A stretch of 64,000 nucleotides of DNA. Origin: Phytomonas francai. Lineage: Eukaryota; Euglenozoa; Kinetoplastea; Trypanosomatida; Trypanosomatidae. The notes beneath the pieces were generated by a model, which saw nothing but the letters and a program-made list of their open reading frames with translations, did no database searches and had not been told where the DNA came from. Positions 19,635-29,681 of the stretch are shown one piece after another. The position numbers were made by a program, and so were the translations under genes. Location of the stretch: positions 566,682-630,681 of the forward strand of contig MJCC01000011.1 of assembly GCA_001766655.1 (NCBI GenBank), in the 5' to 3' direction. The stretch's first letter is position 1, and every line of letters begins with the position of its first letter.

Positions 19635-20357
19635 ATGGCTGACAGGACCGCCGATAACGATGCGCACCCCCCGGCAACCCCTACCGGTGATGGGAATCGC
19701 GCGAACGAGGAAAAGGCCATGTCGTTTGAGGAGTTTCAAACCATGTACGAGTCGTACAGAAGGGAGATTGACATGCGATATCGGCATGCCAACACGAAGG
19801 GCGCGGGCTCTGGCGGCGGCCCTGCGGCCGCCTCATCCACCGCCGCCGCATCGCTGACCACCGCCTCCTCGGCCGGGCCTCCGCGGCCTCTTCGCGGCCG
19901 CGCGGCCAACCCTCCGAACGCGAGCCGAAGCGCGGTTATGGGGCTTCTTTGCCAGGCCGCGGTGAATGCGTGGATTTGGTTGACGCATGACTGGAGTATT
20001 TATCTTCGCATCGGCGTCGCGACCCTTATTTTGAATGGAAGCCTCACGCTGGTGGGGTATCTGTCCGTTCTAGCCTTCTACATAGTCTTTTCCCTCCTGA
20101 AGTTTATCTTTCAATCGTTCCGAATTCGGAACGACCAGGAGAATGGTGACCTCGAGGCCGCCTCACCGACCGTATTGGGGATGGTTTTCCTGGGGAATCC
20201 GCCCGCGCCTCGCGTCTTGCCATTTCACCTTCGCCTTGCTTACATGGCGGCGAAGAGCATCGAGGCTTTCATCGTCAGCATTTCACCAAGTTACTCCTTG
20301 GAGAGCCTGCAGAAGGGACTGCAGCGCGATGGTATTGTATATAATGCACGGCGATAA
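19635..20357 (+). CDS. Unknown membrane protein, 240 residues
   Basis: Function not recognised. The frame is open upstream to a GTG at 19557, but the first ATG is at 19635 (context CCCATGG, MADRTADNDAHPP), giving 240 residues. The N-terminal 100 residues are Ala/Gly/Pro-rich and probably disordered, with a short helix FEEFQTMYESYRREIDMRY. Two closely spaced hydrophobic spans follow at about residues 103-170 (IGVATLILNGSLTLVGYLSV and LAFYIVFSLLKFIF), suggesting a hairpin in a membrane. The C-terminal tail is polar. The gene is GC-rich like L13a just before it. It could be a reticulon-like or tail-hairpin membrane protein, but no family motif is seen. Confidence 0.7.
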   Translation: MADRTADNDAHPPATPTGDGNRANEEKAMSFEEFQTMYESYRREIDMRYRHANTKGAGSGGGPAAASSTAAASLTTASSAGPPRPLRGRAANPPNASRSAVMGLLCQAAVNAWIWLTHDWSIYLRIGVATLILNGSLTLVGYLSVLAFYIVFSLLKFIFQSFRIRNDQENGDLEAASPTVLGMVFLGNPPAPRVLPFHLRLAYMAAKSIEAFIVSISPSYSLESLQKGLQRDGIVYNARR

Positions 20358-20880
20358 AATGTGTGGGAGGCAAGGTAAACGTTCGTCGTGCACGTCGAAG
20401 AAAGTTTTTATTGCTTGGTATCCTTTTCAAAAAAAAATAAATTTATTGTGATTATTATTGACATCATTTTTTTACTTTTTTTTTTTGTGCAGCACTCCAT
20501 CCATCTTGGTGGACATGGGACTTGAATGCGTTTGACAGGTGAAGCTTTATAGGCATGGATTAAATGTCGTGTCGTACTATCTTTCCATGTTGGGTTTCTT
20601 GCTCTGAGTGCGAATGGAATGTTATGAGAGAAAGGGCTTTCTACAGGCCATTGTTGAAATAAATGCGCAGTTAATGCTAAGTGAAAATTGGATTTGCGTT
20701 CTTCGCTGCTTTCAGTGTCCTGAGCCTTCCTCATTCTCGTTCCATACGTTGTTCCTACTTTTGTTCTATATGCGACCACACTCGTACAAACACGGCGCCG
20801 ATTACTCATATTGCCTAAATTTCCAAGAAAGAAACCCTTGCTCACATCAACACCTTTATTGTTATTCTGTTTAGATCACC
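20358..20880. other. Intergenic region
   Basis: No gene seen. T-runs at about 20477-20487 precede the MAPR gene; the last bases before its ATG are TTTAGATCACC, with an AG at 20874-20875. Confidence 0.6.
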
Positions 20881-21339
20881 ATGACGACACTGAATTTATA
20901 CATTACCAGCGTTTTATGTATCGTTGTTTTCCTCTTAATACGCTTATTCCGTCGTTCTCGGGAGCATCTTGTGGAAAAGCCCGAGAAGATTCGGTTCATA
21001 CCGCGCGCCTATACCATTGAAGAGCTCGCCGAGTATGATGGAATCCGAAAGCCGTATGCCTTTGTGGGCGTCAAGGGTATTATCTACAATGTGGCATTGG
21101 AGTGGTACGGCCCAGGTGCGCCGTACAACGATTTTGCAGGTCGCGACAGCTCTCGGGCTCTTGGGAAGTTCAAAGTGGAACGAACCGAGGCAAACGCCGA
21201 CTGGACGCGACTTTTGCCATCGCATATGAAATCTCTGAACGAGTGGGAGGAGAGACTCCGCTCCAAGTACCCAATCGTGGGGTGGATCTATGACCCTAAC
21301 GGAGACTTTGAGAAGCGATCCAAGAATTTCGACCCATAA
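20881..21339 (+). CDS. MAPR-type cytochrome b5-like heme-binding protein
   Basis: A 152-residue protein of the membrane-associated progesterone receptor (MAPR/PGRMC/Dap1) family, which bind heme through tyrosine and assist cytochrome P450 and sterol metabolism. An N-terminal transmembrane helix (about residues 5-22, LNLYITSVLCIVVFLLIRLF) is followed by the b5-like fold: YTIEELAEYDG near 44, KPYAFVGVKGIIYNV near 57, WYGPGAPYNDFAGRDSSRALGKF near 75-97, and a helical C-terminus ending with YPIVGWIYDPNGDFEK. The pattern GPGAPYxxFAGRDxSRALG is the family signature. A location on the ER or outer mitochondrial membrane is expected from the anchor. The cytochrome b5 reductase-like gene at 58245 is not adjacent, so no direct link can be drawn. 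Confidence 0.92.
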   Translation: MTTLNLYITSVLCIVVFLLIRLFRRSREHLVEKPEKIRFIPRAYTIEELAEYDGIRKPYAFVGVKGIIYNVALEWYGPGAPYNDFAGRDSSRALGKFKVERTEANADWTRLLPSHMKSLNEWEERLRSKYPIVGWIYDPNGDFEKRSKNFDP

Positions 21340-21714
21340 ACAACTTTTTAAAGAATCTCGACCTTCTTCATTGGCGCTTCATATATAGTTGCTAGAGTAG
21401 TCTAAAGCGGAGACGAAGCGAATCTAAAAATGCATACAAAGCAGGAAATTCTATAAAATCTACTATTCAACTTTACTAACAACAAAGTTCTTTTTTTTTT
21501 TTTCCAGCACGTGCATAGATAGCCTGGGATAACGGAAAACAAATGCCTTTTCTTCTTATTTTCTGAACAAAGTGGGAGTTATTTGGTTGTGACTAGTCCA
21601 GGACCATTCATTGGTACCAAGGTAACGTGCCCACTCTATACGGACAACTCAAACCCTTCCGGGATATACGTAACGTTTACTAGGGAAAAAAACAACAAAA
21701 ATTAGAGGTTCCCA
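21340..21714. other. Intergenic region with splice acceptor
   Basis: Holds a T-tract at 21491-21503 followed by CCAG (AG at 21506-21507), the likely spliced-leader acceptor for the gene starting at 21715. Nothing else seen. Confidence 0.65.
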
Positions 21715-23253
21715 ATGCATGATTTGACCTTTTCAGGGCCCAGAGACGTGTTAGTTGATCCACCAGACCAGGTACACTCTATCGAGGGCAATTCCGATCC
21801 TCTCGACTTAACTTTGGTTCTGCTTCAGCAGCAGACTCGAATTAGCAGGCTGAGGAAAGCCCTGCTGGATGTCACTCAGATGTGCATCGCTTTGCTTGAC
21901 AAGGCCGAGTCTAGACCCGATCTCGATCCTCAGGATGCCCATCGACCCTTGCATGAGGCCCCAGGGCCTAGCTGTGAGGGCTCTGGAGGGGTCGAATGCG
22001 AAGACGGCGCGCTACCGCAATGGCTCAAAGGAGATCAGTTGGAGTATGAACTCCCGCAGTGGCTGAGAGAACCGAAACGGCGGGCGTCGATCGCGGCTTT
22101 CGTGCAAAGATGCCTTAGTGAGGCTACCCAATCGAATTCATCGGCAATCTTGGAGCTTCCCCCGAAGTCGTCTCCCGATGTGGAGCCCCCCGCTTCCTGT
22201 AGTAGGGTCGCCAATGTAAAGCCGATAATTATCCTCGACGTGACCTCCATGTTTTCATGCACCAAAGACAGTCCCGATGACGTTTCTTCGTCGAGGCGCT
22301 GCATGATCGATGCGTCGAGTCAAGTCGAGTTTAACAGTACGGCGGATCGACCGCGATTATCTCCCTTGTTCCCCTCAAAAGTGGCGAAGACGGGGCACTT
22401 TTCCTCGACATCCGAGCGGGAACAGCTCAAGTGCCTTCAGACATCATTGAATACGGCCCAGGGTGAATTATTAGTGGAGAAGGACAAGGTGAAACGGCTG
22501 GAGATCGAACAGTCTCGCGCGTTCGATGAGTGCAAGGAGCTTCGTGGAAAGTTAGATCAGTCGTTGCGTGCATTGTCGGAGCAAAAAGACCGACAGGAGC
22601 GCGAGACGTCTCAGGATATGGAGGAGCTCCGGCGTCTTCGGGTTTTGATGCGCTTCTCAGAGCTGAAAAAGGATAGTGACCATCTGACGGAGGCCCTTGC
22701 TAATCTACAAGAAACCACACAGCAGCGGGCCAATCTCGAGCGGCAGAACGCAAGACTTCATGCGAGGCAGCAGAATTTGCAGAGGTGTATCGAGATGATT
22801 CATGCATGGACCGTTAAGGCGGTGTCAGCGGCGGAGACTAGTGGTCGCGTTCATCCGCACGCGACATACTGGTCTCGATTTGGGTCTGATATCGTGTCTC
22901 GTATTCAGAAGCTTTGTGTAGACGTACTCGGGAAAAGCGGGTCCCATGCGGAGGGGGATGATAGCAGCCTGCATGCTGCACCGCTTCCCGGTGCTGGCCA
23001 TGCGCAGAGGGTGTCTTACTCTGTCTTCCTTTCCCGGAGAGCTTCCATGCCCTTGACACCACCCACGATCGCCGCTACTGAACTGATAAGTGAAACTGGC
23101 GACGATGTTATCCCCTCCAAAAGGTCGTCTGCTATTTCTGTCCTACAAGAGGAAAGAAAGCGGCCGGAGTTGGCGCGTCCACGACCTCACAGTAGGGCGG
23201 CGTCAAAACCAAGAGGCCATACAAGATGCCAGAGCGCTTTCATAAGATGGTAG
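21715..23253 (+). CDS. Unknown coiled-coil protein, 512 residues
   Basis: Function not recognised. The ATG at 21715 follows a T-tract and AG about 208 bases upstream. Residues 30-60 form a possible short helix with Gln/Leu (LTLVLLQQQTRISRLRKALL). A PQWLKGDQLEYELPQWLREP stretch near 101-120 repeats the motif PQWL(K/R). Residues 235-365 are a strong coiled coil (LQTSLNTAQGELLVEKDKV through LERQNARLHARQQNLQRCIE). The C-terminus is Ser/Arg-rich and basic. The composition suits a cytoskeletal or flagellar component, but that is inference. Neighbours do not inform its role. Confidence 0.8.
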   Translation: MHDLTFSGPRDVLVDPPDQVHSIEGNSDPLDLTLVLLQQQTRISRLRKALLDVTQMCIALLDKAESRPDLDPQDAHRPLHEAPGPSCEGSGGVECEDGALPQWLKGDQLEYELPQWLREPKRRASIAAFVQRCLSEATQSNSSAILELPPKSSPDVEPPASCSRVANVKPIIILDVTSMFSCTKDSPDDVSSSRRCMIDASSQVEFNSTADRPRLSPLFPSKVAKTGHFSSTSEREQLKCLQTSLNTAQGELLVEKDKVKRLEIEQSRAFDECKELRGKLDQSLRALSEQKDRQERETSQDMEELRRLRVLMRFSELKKDSDHLTEALANLQETTQQRANLERQNARLHARQQNLQRCIEMIHAWTVKAVSAAETSGRVHPHATYWSRFGSDIVSRIQKLCVDVLGKSGSHAEGDDSSLHAAPLPGAGHAQRVSYSVFLSRRASMPLTPPTIAATELISETGDDVIPSKRSSAISVLQEERKRPELARPRPHSRAASKPRGHTRCQSAFIRW

Positions 23254-23870
23254 GCCAATATTATCCGAGGCTCATTTACATTGGACGTTTTTCTTCAATC
23301 TAGACTATTACTATAAAATGAATAAATGAAAACCTGAACTTTATCGTGGTAAGATTCCACTTTCACATTACCATTTTCTGATGCCGCGTGAATTTTTTTT
23401 TTTCATTGGATGTTTATTATTCTGTAGAGACGACATTATTACTTGCATTTGTTTTCATTTCCATCGTATGTATTCATATATATATATATATAACTATTTT
23501 GTTTGCTTCAACATTATGCTGTGAGGTGTGGTGTGCCTGTTTTATTCAACGGGTTTCCCCCCTCAATTTTTAATTTTCCGATAAATGTTTTATTTGATAA
23601 CGATCCACTTCCATACCCAAGTGTTGCATCATCGATTTTCCTTACTTTTACGCGTGTGTGTCTGTTAGTATATTTATCGTACACACATTTATATTCACTT
23701 TGGCAGGTTAAAACCTGTAAAGTACACACCATACCATACTTAAAAAAATATCTATAGGCGTACATACACGTGTATAAAAGAATAATTGTTTATATATATG
23801 CACATTATTTCAAAGAGTACTGAATCTATAGTTGTGTAAGGTTATAGAATTTCAAGCTTTTTGGTATACA
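23254..23870. other. Intergenic region
   Basis: AT-rich, with short (TA)n at about 23476-23492 and scattered T-runs. Short open frames here are hydrophobic because of T-richness and are not supported as genes. Confidence 0.6.
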
Positions 23871-25805
23871 ATGACTTCGTTAGCCAATAAAATTACTAGT
23901 TCAGAGCACTCTTGTAATAGCACTTGCATGCCTGCATCACCCACGACGAGTGACGGCCAATGTGCATGCGTGGCTTCGGTGGTGCCAAACAAATGGCCTA
24001 AAGAGGCTACCTGCGACACTCTCTCGACCTCCAAAGAGCCGAATCAAACTCTTCAGAATATCAAAGACACCAGCAACAACGGATCCGCCACAAAGGAGGA
24101 CGAGGATCAGTCAAACCTCAAAGTTGCTTCTGGTGCTAGCCATAGAACCGACACTAAAAACTCTGAAAAACTACCCAGCGCGGCTAAATCCGTTCATGAA
24201 CAGCACTCGCGTACTCAAGCCCATTCTATTGCTACTACAAATCATCAACCCCATACAGTTGACGGCTTCAAGGGTGGTGCCTTGTCTTCTTCGCAGCCGC
24301 AGTCATCGGGGCCGCGAGTCACCGATGCAAATCATTCAGGACTAGCCTCGAGATACACGCCAGTCCGCGGTGACCTGGCTAATAGGAATTCGGTACCCTT
24401 CGCTGTGGAGCCCCACGGTGTTCCCCCCCCCGGCCATACTCTCATCGCCGGGACGGCTTCCAATGCGGGACAGCCGGCCTTAGCTCCCTTCCCGAAGACG
24501 CACTCCCACGCCACGCGATCGAACGTCGCCACGGCGGTGCCCTCGGAGCTTACGTCAACACGGGGGCTGCGCTCAAAGCCATTGCAGCGACAACACCCAA
24601 CATGGGCTTCAGTCCACCCGGAGGAGGTATTTCAGCAACCTATCCGTGCCCTCACCGTCGAGTTGGTGGCTTTATACAAATACATCAACGCCTGCTATTG
24701 GCATCGGCGCCGGATGGAGGCACCGGGGCCGAAGTATAACAATGGCTATGATGACAAAGACGGCCACTACATCGTCCTGCCCGGGGAAGAGATACTTAAC
24801 CGCTTCACCGTACAGGAAGTTTTAGGTAAGGGTAGTTTTGGGACGGTGATTCGTTGCTACGATGAGAAGCGCCACGAGGTCGTGGCTCTCAAAATTATTC
24901 GACATGGGTTTAATTTCCGCGAGCAAGCGAAACTAGAGTTAGATATTCTTCACAAGTTGGGTGAGAATGCGAATCTGAACCATCTTGTAGTAAAGCTGTT
25001 GAAAGTCTTTGACTGGCAGTGGCATCTCGTGCTGGTGTTTGAACTCTTGAGCTTCAATCTCTATCAACTTATCAAGTGTACACGCTACAAGGGTGTTTGT
25101 CTAGATCTGGTCTGCAAATTCGCCTATCAACTTTTGTGCACTTTGCATCAACTGGAACAGCAGAAGCCGCAGCCCATCATCCACTGTGATATAAAACCAG
25201 AGAATATTCTTCTAAAGAACCCCAATCGAAGCGGTATTCGGCTTATCGATTTCGGCTCCTCGTGTTACGCGGATAGGCGTATTCACCGCTACATTCAAAG
25301 CCGCTTCTACCGCAGTCCGGAGGTGATTCTTTATTTAGATTACAGCACTGCTATCGATCGCTGGTCGCTGGGGTGCGTCCTCGTGGAGCTATATACCGGG
25401 GTCCCCCTTTTTAATGGCCGCTCCGAAGCTGAGCAGCTCGCCCGTTTCGAGGCCATACTGGGCCCCCCTCCAAGGGACATGATAGCGAGTTCCAGAAAAG
25501 TCTCTAAATATTACAACCTCACGCGGGATGGGGGCTATGAGTTGAAGGAGCCCGCGCCACCGCAGCCCAGCCTGGAGGATATCCTCGGCATGCGCACGGA
25601 CGGCGAGGGCGGGGACTGCGCCGAGCCCGACGCGGCGGCCTGTCACGCCTTCCGCGACCTCGCCCGCGGCCTGCTGCAGTACCGCCCGCAGGAGCGCATC
25701 GGCTGCGCGGCGGCCCTGCGCCACCCCTTTTTTGCCCCCCTGCTGGACGCCAAGCGGGCCCCGCCCACCCCGGACGGGGGGGGAGGGCCTTCGGTGACCG
25801 CCTGA
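23871..25805 (+). CDS. DYRK-family protein kinase
   Basis: A dual-specificity tyrosine-regulated kinase, 644 residues. The open frame reaches back to a TTG at 23832; the first ATG is at 23871 (MTSLANKITSS). The first 250 residues are Ser/Thr/Pro-rich and unstructured. A DYRK-homology box (NNGYDDKDGHYIVLPGEEIL, about residues 290-309) precedes the kinase domain. The P-loop is LGKGSFGTV near 317, the VAIK-type lysine is in VVALKII, the catalytic loop is HCDIKPENILL near 437, DFGSSC near 459, and the activation loop YIQSRFYRSPEV near 473 has the Tyr that DYRKs autophosphorylate. SRFYRSPE rather than SRFYRAPE and the NNGYDD box favour the DYRK1/YAK1 side. The C-terminal tail is GC-rich. All catalytic residues are present, so it should be active. 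Confidence 0.95.
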   Translation: MTSLANKITSSEHSCNSTCMPASPTTSDGQCACVASVVPNKWPKEATCDTLSTSKEPNQTLQNIKDTSNNGSATKEDEDQSNLKVASGASHRTDTKNSEKLPSAAKSVHEQHSRTQAHSIATTNHQPHTVDGFKGGALSSSQPQSSGPRVTDANHSGLASRYTPVRGDLANRNSVPFAVEPHGVPPPGHTLIAGTASNAGQPALAPFPKTHSHATRSNVATAVPSELTSTRGLRSKPLQRQHPTWASVHPEEVFQQPIRALTVELVALYKYINACYWHRRRMEAPGPKYNNGYDDKDGHYIVLPGEEILNRFTVQEVLGKGSFGTVIRCYDEKRHEVVALKIIRHGFNFREQAKLELDILHKLGENANLNHLVVKLLKVFDWQWHLVLVFELLSFNLYQLIKCTRYKGVCLDLVCKFAYQLLCTLHQLEQQKPQPIIHCDIKPENILLKNPNRSGIRLIDFGSSCYADRRIHRYIQSRFYRSPEVILYLDYSTAIDRWSLGCVLVELYTGVPLFNGRSEAEQLARFEAILGPPPRDMIASSRKVSKYYNLTRDGGYELKEPAPPQPSLEDILGMRTDGEGGDCAEPDAAACHAFRDLARGLLQYRPQERIGCAAALRHPFFAPLLDAKRAPPTPDGGGGPSVTA

Positions 25806-27105
25806 GAGTCCTCCCAGGCTGGACGGGGGGGGGGGATATCGTCGAAGGGGCATGTAAACGGAGAAAGGTTCTCATGCTCGTTTGCTTCTTCTTCTTCTTC
25901 AGATATCTATATCTAACAAAATATCAACAAAATATCAAAATGAAGGGAACGGAAAGTATTAGTTGCGAAACTGATCCACACGGGGGTTGTTTTGCATGGA
26001 GCCATTTATGTGCTCCAGTTGAATGTAGAATTAGTATACAGAGGGGTTTTTAGTTTCTACTGCTTTGAATGTTTCTCGCATTTTCTTTGACCTGTATTAA
26101 TAGGACTGCAGTCTAAGAAAAGAAAGGAACTGTAACATTATTACTACTATTTTATTATAGATCAACTGGGAACTTTATAATGTTTAGTAATATAAATAAT
26201 TCGGAGCGATAGTGCTAATGACTTTGTGGGGTGTTTTTCATCAGAAAACAGAAACCATATATATATATATATATATATATACGCTTATTTATGTTACTTG
26301 AATAACTCTCACGATTTGGCAAATTTTAACATACCCTGCATAGGCCTTTTTTATTTAAAAGGGAGGAGGTGGAGGAGTCTTCGGAACTGGTGTAGTAATG
26401 CGAGTGAATTGTCTGAAAAATTGTTCGGTTAGCTTTGTATGCCCTTTTTCAAACGAATTTGATGTCTGCATGTCTTTAATTCCTATATTATAACATTTTA
26501 AAAATTTGTTTCATCAGTTCTGTTGGCTCTAAAATTGAGGCATTGCTTGGTTTTACCTGTGTGTGTGTGTGCTCTTGGGTAGCAGAAGGTGTTGTGCAAA
26601 AGTTTACAAACGTGATGAACGTGTGAGATAAAGAGACTTGCATATATATATATCGAGAGAAAGGAGAATACAAAGAAACTATACTTTTCTTCACATATTT
26701 TCATGCTTGTACTTCTCTTCTTCGTTTTCTTTCCTCAAGCTAACCAGTCGTTGCTTCTCACAGAACAGTTTAGCACGGTCCAGTTTCTTTAGCTATGTCT
26801 TTTCTGCCTCTTTGCATGAATGCGTTATGTTTATCGATATCATTTTACTTTATTAACCATGACGTTGCTTAGTTTAGAAGATTTTTTTCCGACAAGTCCG
26901 TTCAGTTCCAAAATCGCCTTTGGTATACCTTCCAGTTCGTTCTACATATTTCGCTGAGAAGGTACCCTATAATGGTGCCATAAATGATAGTGTATTTTCC
27001 GAAAAATAAACAAGAGGTTACACTAGAATTTCCTTGTGTTTGTTATCCATAGCAAGTGACACAAGTTTTCTTACAAAATTCAGGGCGTGCTGAATTTCTT
27101 GTTAC

Positions 27106-27333
27106 ATGAATAGCGTATTCCAATTAAGTTCCCAGCCATTACAAAATGTTTTGCTCACAAAGGAAAGATTCCTACTGCAAAGTGAGCATGCGCTATTGGA
27201 AGTAAAAAGTGTTCGCACAGACATAAAGGCTGACAGGGTAGCTGTGGTTGCGGATGTGATTGGGAGTTGCGAAGAAATTACGCTCGGCAGGGATACAATG
27301 CATACTCTGAAGCCTTTATTGAATTTTATCTGA
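27106..27333 (+). pseudogene. Possible gene remnant (75-residue open frame)
   Basis: An ATG-initiated frame encoding 75 residues with balanced composition, including ALLEVKSVRTDIKADRVAVV and IGSCEEITLGRD. It reads like part of a folded protein rather than translated AT-rich spacer. No family was recognised. A short frame upstream (26859-26954) and an open stretch downstream with stops could be other pieces. It may equally be a small real gene or chance. Confidence 0.3.
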
Positions 27334-27596
27334 TCGAGGATTCATGTTAAGTTGGAGGCTTTTGTGCGTATGGAGGGAATGAATGAGACAGCAAGAGCAT
27401 GTTTAAGTTTTACTGGATGATACTTTTTAAAATCTATCCGTATGATTTCATGATTTTGTAACGTTGATCAAGGGGCATTCAAGTAAATCAGCTGATGGGG
27501 TGTATCCTATTGCTGATTTTGATGTGTGAACCATATGAAGAGATAGCACTGGGGAGATTTATACTTTTTTAAATAAAAAAAGTAATTCCCCACGTC

Positions 27597-27598
<2 letters not shown>

Positions 27599-27630
<32 letters not shown>
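27599..27630. repeat. (TA)n microsatellite
   Basis: Pure TA run of about 32 bases in the long spacer upstream of PP2C. Confidence 0.95.
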
Positions 27631-27634
<4 letters not shown>

Positions 27635-28436
27635 TTGATGGTTTGATTGATACACTGTTGCACAAAAGTTTGCGGCGCATCTCTTTGAGTAACATTGGAA
27701 AGTGGTGAAGGGGTTGAACAGATGCAAGCAAGGTTCAGTTAGGACCTGTGTGCACGTGTAGGATTGTTTTATACCCAGTGATGCCTAGGGGGGGGGGGAA
27801 ATTGCTATACCTCATTTCAACTCGAACGGGCAGCGCCATATCTTATTCTCTGCGGTTTATGATGTGCACTTGTCGGGGCTCATTTTTCATCAACGCTTTT
27901 TGTCAACATTACGTTTGGCTACTGATCTTATATTTCTATAGTATTCTAATCGATACAGTACTTTGTTTTGGTATCCATGTTACGGTTTCATCGAACTTAG
28001 TTTTAGAGAAAGCATGAGAAAATATTCCGCACAGGTGATAACATCATATATTAGATATTCTTTATTCCTAACTAACTAGTTAACTAGCAAAAAGAATAAT
28101 GTGAATAGATACACTGTAATTTTATAGATAAATAAATATGCTTAGTCTCCTTTTTAAATATAACGACACAATCACTGATATTGCCTCCTTCAAAGATGTT
28201 TTAATGTAAATAACAGCCTTTCCGTTTCGGTAAAGGGTGTGGTAGAAGTCGATAGCCAAAGCTAAACAAGTGGGTAATGTCCAAGAACACTTCCTTTGTA
28301 ATTAACCGCCCTTTTCATCGCTTCTTTTTTTAGTGAGGGGTGTGAGTTTATTTGTTGTGAGGTACAAAGTTTTTTTTCCACCGCTTCAGAGCCCTTTAAA
28401 CATTTCGCCGTCGTTTCCTTTTTATAAATTTCTTTA

Positions 28437-28492
28437 AATCTCTCTCTCTCTCTCTCTGTATATAATGGATATGAAAGCAAAAGCAAATATAG
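28437..28492 (+). promoter_or_regulatory. CT-tract and predicted trans-splice acceptor of PP2C
   Basis: A (TC)n tract at about 28439-28457 is followed by AG at 28476-28477 and 28491-28492, then the PP2C ATG at 28500. An upstream out-of-frame ATG at 28465 lies before both AG sites and would be removed if either is used, leaving a very short 5' UTR. Confidence 0.55.
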
Positions 28493-28499
28493 CGCCGCA

Positions 28500-29681
28500 A
28501 TGGCACCCAAAATAAATATCAAAAATAATCATTCGGACCCTGGTGTTACCCATGCTCACAATGCAAAAACTAAAAAACAGACCGAAGAGGATGAGTTCGA
28601 GAAGTTTCTATCGGAGCTCAAAAAGGTCACAAAAAAGGCAAACTTGCAGAAGTCTAAGCAGATTCATCAGGGTGGAGAGTTGCACAAGCCGAGGGTAGCG
28701 CGCCCGACCGCGGAAGGGAAAAACATACAGAAAGACATCGAGATGGCGCTTTTACAGCAACGGCAAAATAAGTTCAATCAACTCTTCCAGGAGCTCATGA
28801 TGCGGTCTACGTTCCTCGAAAAGCCAGATACCACCTTTCACAGCAAGATCGTCAATGATAATTCGAACTTTGAGGTTGCGGTAGGTTACATGCAGGGTTG
28901 GCGTATCAACATGGAGGATGCACACCTCATTAAAGTAGACTTCCCCTCTGATCATATTTTTGGTGATCAGGCTTTGTTTGGTGTGTTTGATGGCCACATG
29001 GGCAGGACGTGTGCCGATCAGTGCAGTAGCCAATTGCCTGAACTTGCGAAGAAGTATTTTGACGCTGAGAGCTGCCGTATTGACTTCGACGCCGTTTTTA
29101 TGGATCTGGATCAGTACCTAGCCGACCAGAAAAAGGATGAGTCCGGCTGTACTGCCGTAGTGGTGCACGTGACTGCGAGTCGGATCACCTGCGCGTGGGT
29201 GGGAGACTCCAGGGCGGTTCTCTGCCGTAATGGTGTCGCCTTCCATCTCTCGTACGATCATAAGCCAGATCTGGAGCCAGAGCAGCAGAGGATTATTGCG
29301 GCGGAAGGGTTCGTACAGAACAACCGTGTTAATGGCCAGTTAGCCATGAGTCGTGCAATGGGGGATTTTTCCTATAAATCAAAGAAGGATCTTGATGCCA
29401 GAAAACAGCAGGTGATTGCAGTCCCTGATATCATCACGGTAGAACGAGACTGTGAGACTGATACCTTCATTGTCATAGCCTGTGATGGTATTTTCGATGT
29501 CTTGACGAATGAGCAACTTATTACGTTTATCATGCTGAAGAAAGATGAAGGGTTGAGCAATAAGGAAATATGTGAGGCCGTCTGTTCATATTGCTTGGCA
29601 CCGCAGAGTAAGGTTACGGGAAGGCCGGAGCGGCCTGACGGAACGGATAATATGTCTATCATTATCGTGGACCTAAAGTAG
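28500..29681 (+). CDS. PP2C-type protein phosphatase
   Basis: A Mg/Mn-dependent serine/threonine phosphatase (PPM family), 393 residues. After a Lys-rich N-terminal 120 residues comes the PP2C domain: GWRINMEDAHL near 137, LFGVFDGHMGRTCADQ near 160, SGCTAVVVHV near 217, CAWVGDSRAVLCRNG near 233, LAMSRAMGDFSYK near 282, VIACDGIFDVLTNEQ near 328, and GTDNMSIIIVDL at the C-terminus. All metal-binding Asp positions (ED in MEDAH, DG in FDGH, D in ACDGIFD, DN) are present. FDGHMG replaces the usual FDGHGG. The start at 28500 is preceded by a CT-tract and AG. From memory, T. brucei has a PP2C next to a kinase in the syntenic chromosome 5 region, as here. Confidence 0.95.
   Translation: MAPKINIKNNHSDPGVTHAHNAKTKKQTEEDEFEKFLSELKKVTKKANLQKSKQIHQGGELHKPRVARPTAEGKNIQKDIEMALLQQRQNKFNQLFQELMMRSTFLEKPDTTFHSKIVNDNSNFEVAVGYMQGWRINMEDAHLIKVDFPSDHIFGDQALFGVFDGHMGRTCADQCSSQLPELAKKYFDAESCRIDFDAVFMDLDQYLADQKKDESGCTAVVVHVTASRITCAWVGDSRAVLCRNGVAFHLSYDHKPDLEPEQQRIIAAEGFVQNNRVNGQLAMSRAMGDFSYKSKKDLDARKQQVIAVPDIITVERDCETDTFIVIACDGIFDVLTNEQLITFIMLKKDEGLSNKEICEAVCSYCLAPQSKVTGRPERPDGTDNMSIIIVDLK

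Larger units (their letters stand above)
25806..28499. other. Long intergenic region (2.7 kb) with possible gene remnants
   Basis: AT-rich spacer between the kinase and PP2C genes, with (AT)n runs at 26257-26281 and 27599-27630, a short (GT)n at 26560-26572, a G-run at 27788-27798, and a CT-run close to the PP2C start. Open stretches at about 26859-26954 (opens MTLLSLEDFFP) and 27106-27333 (75 residues, ATG-initiated) look more protein-like than the surrounding sequence but are short and mutually out of frame. They may be relics of a decayed gene. Confidence 0.5.
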
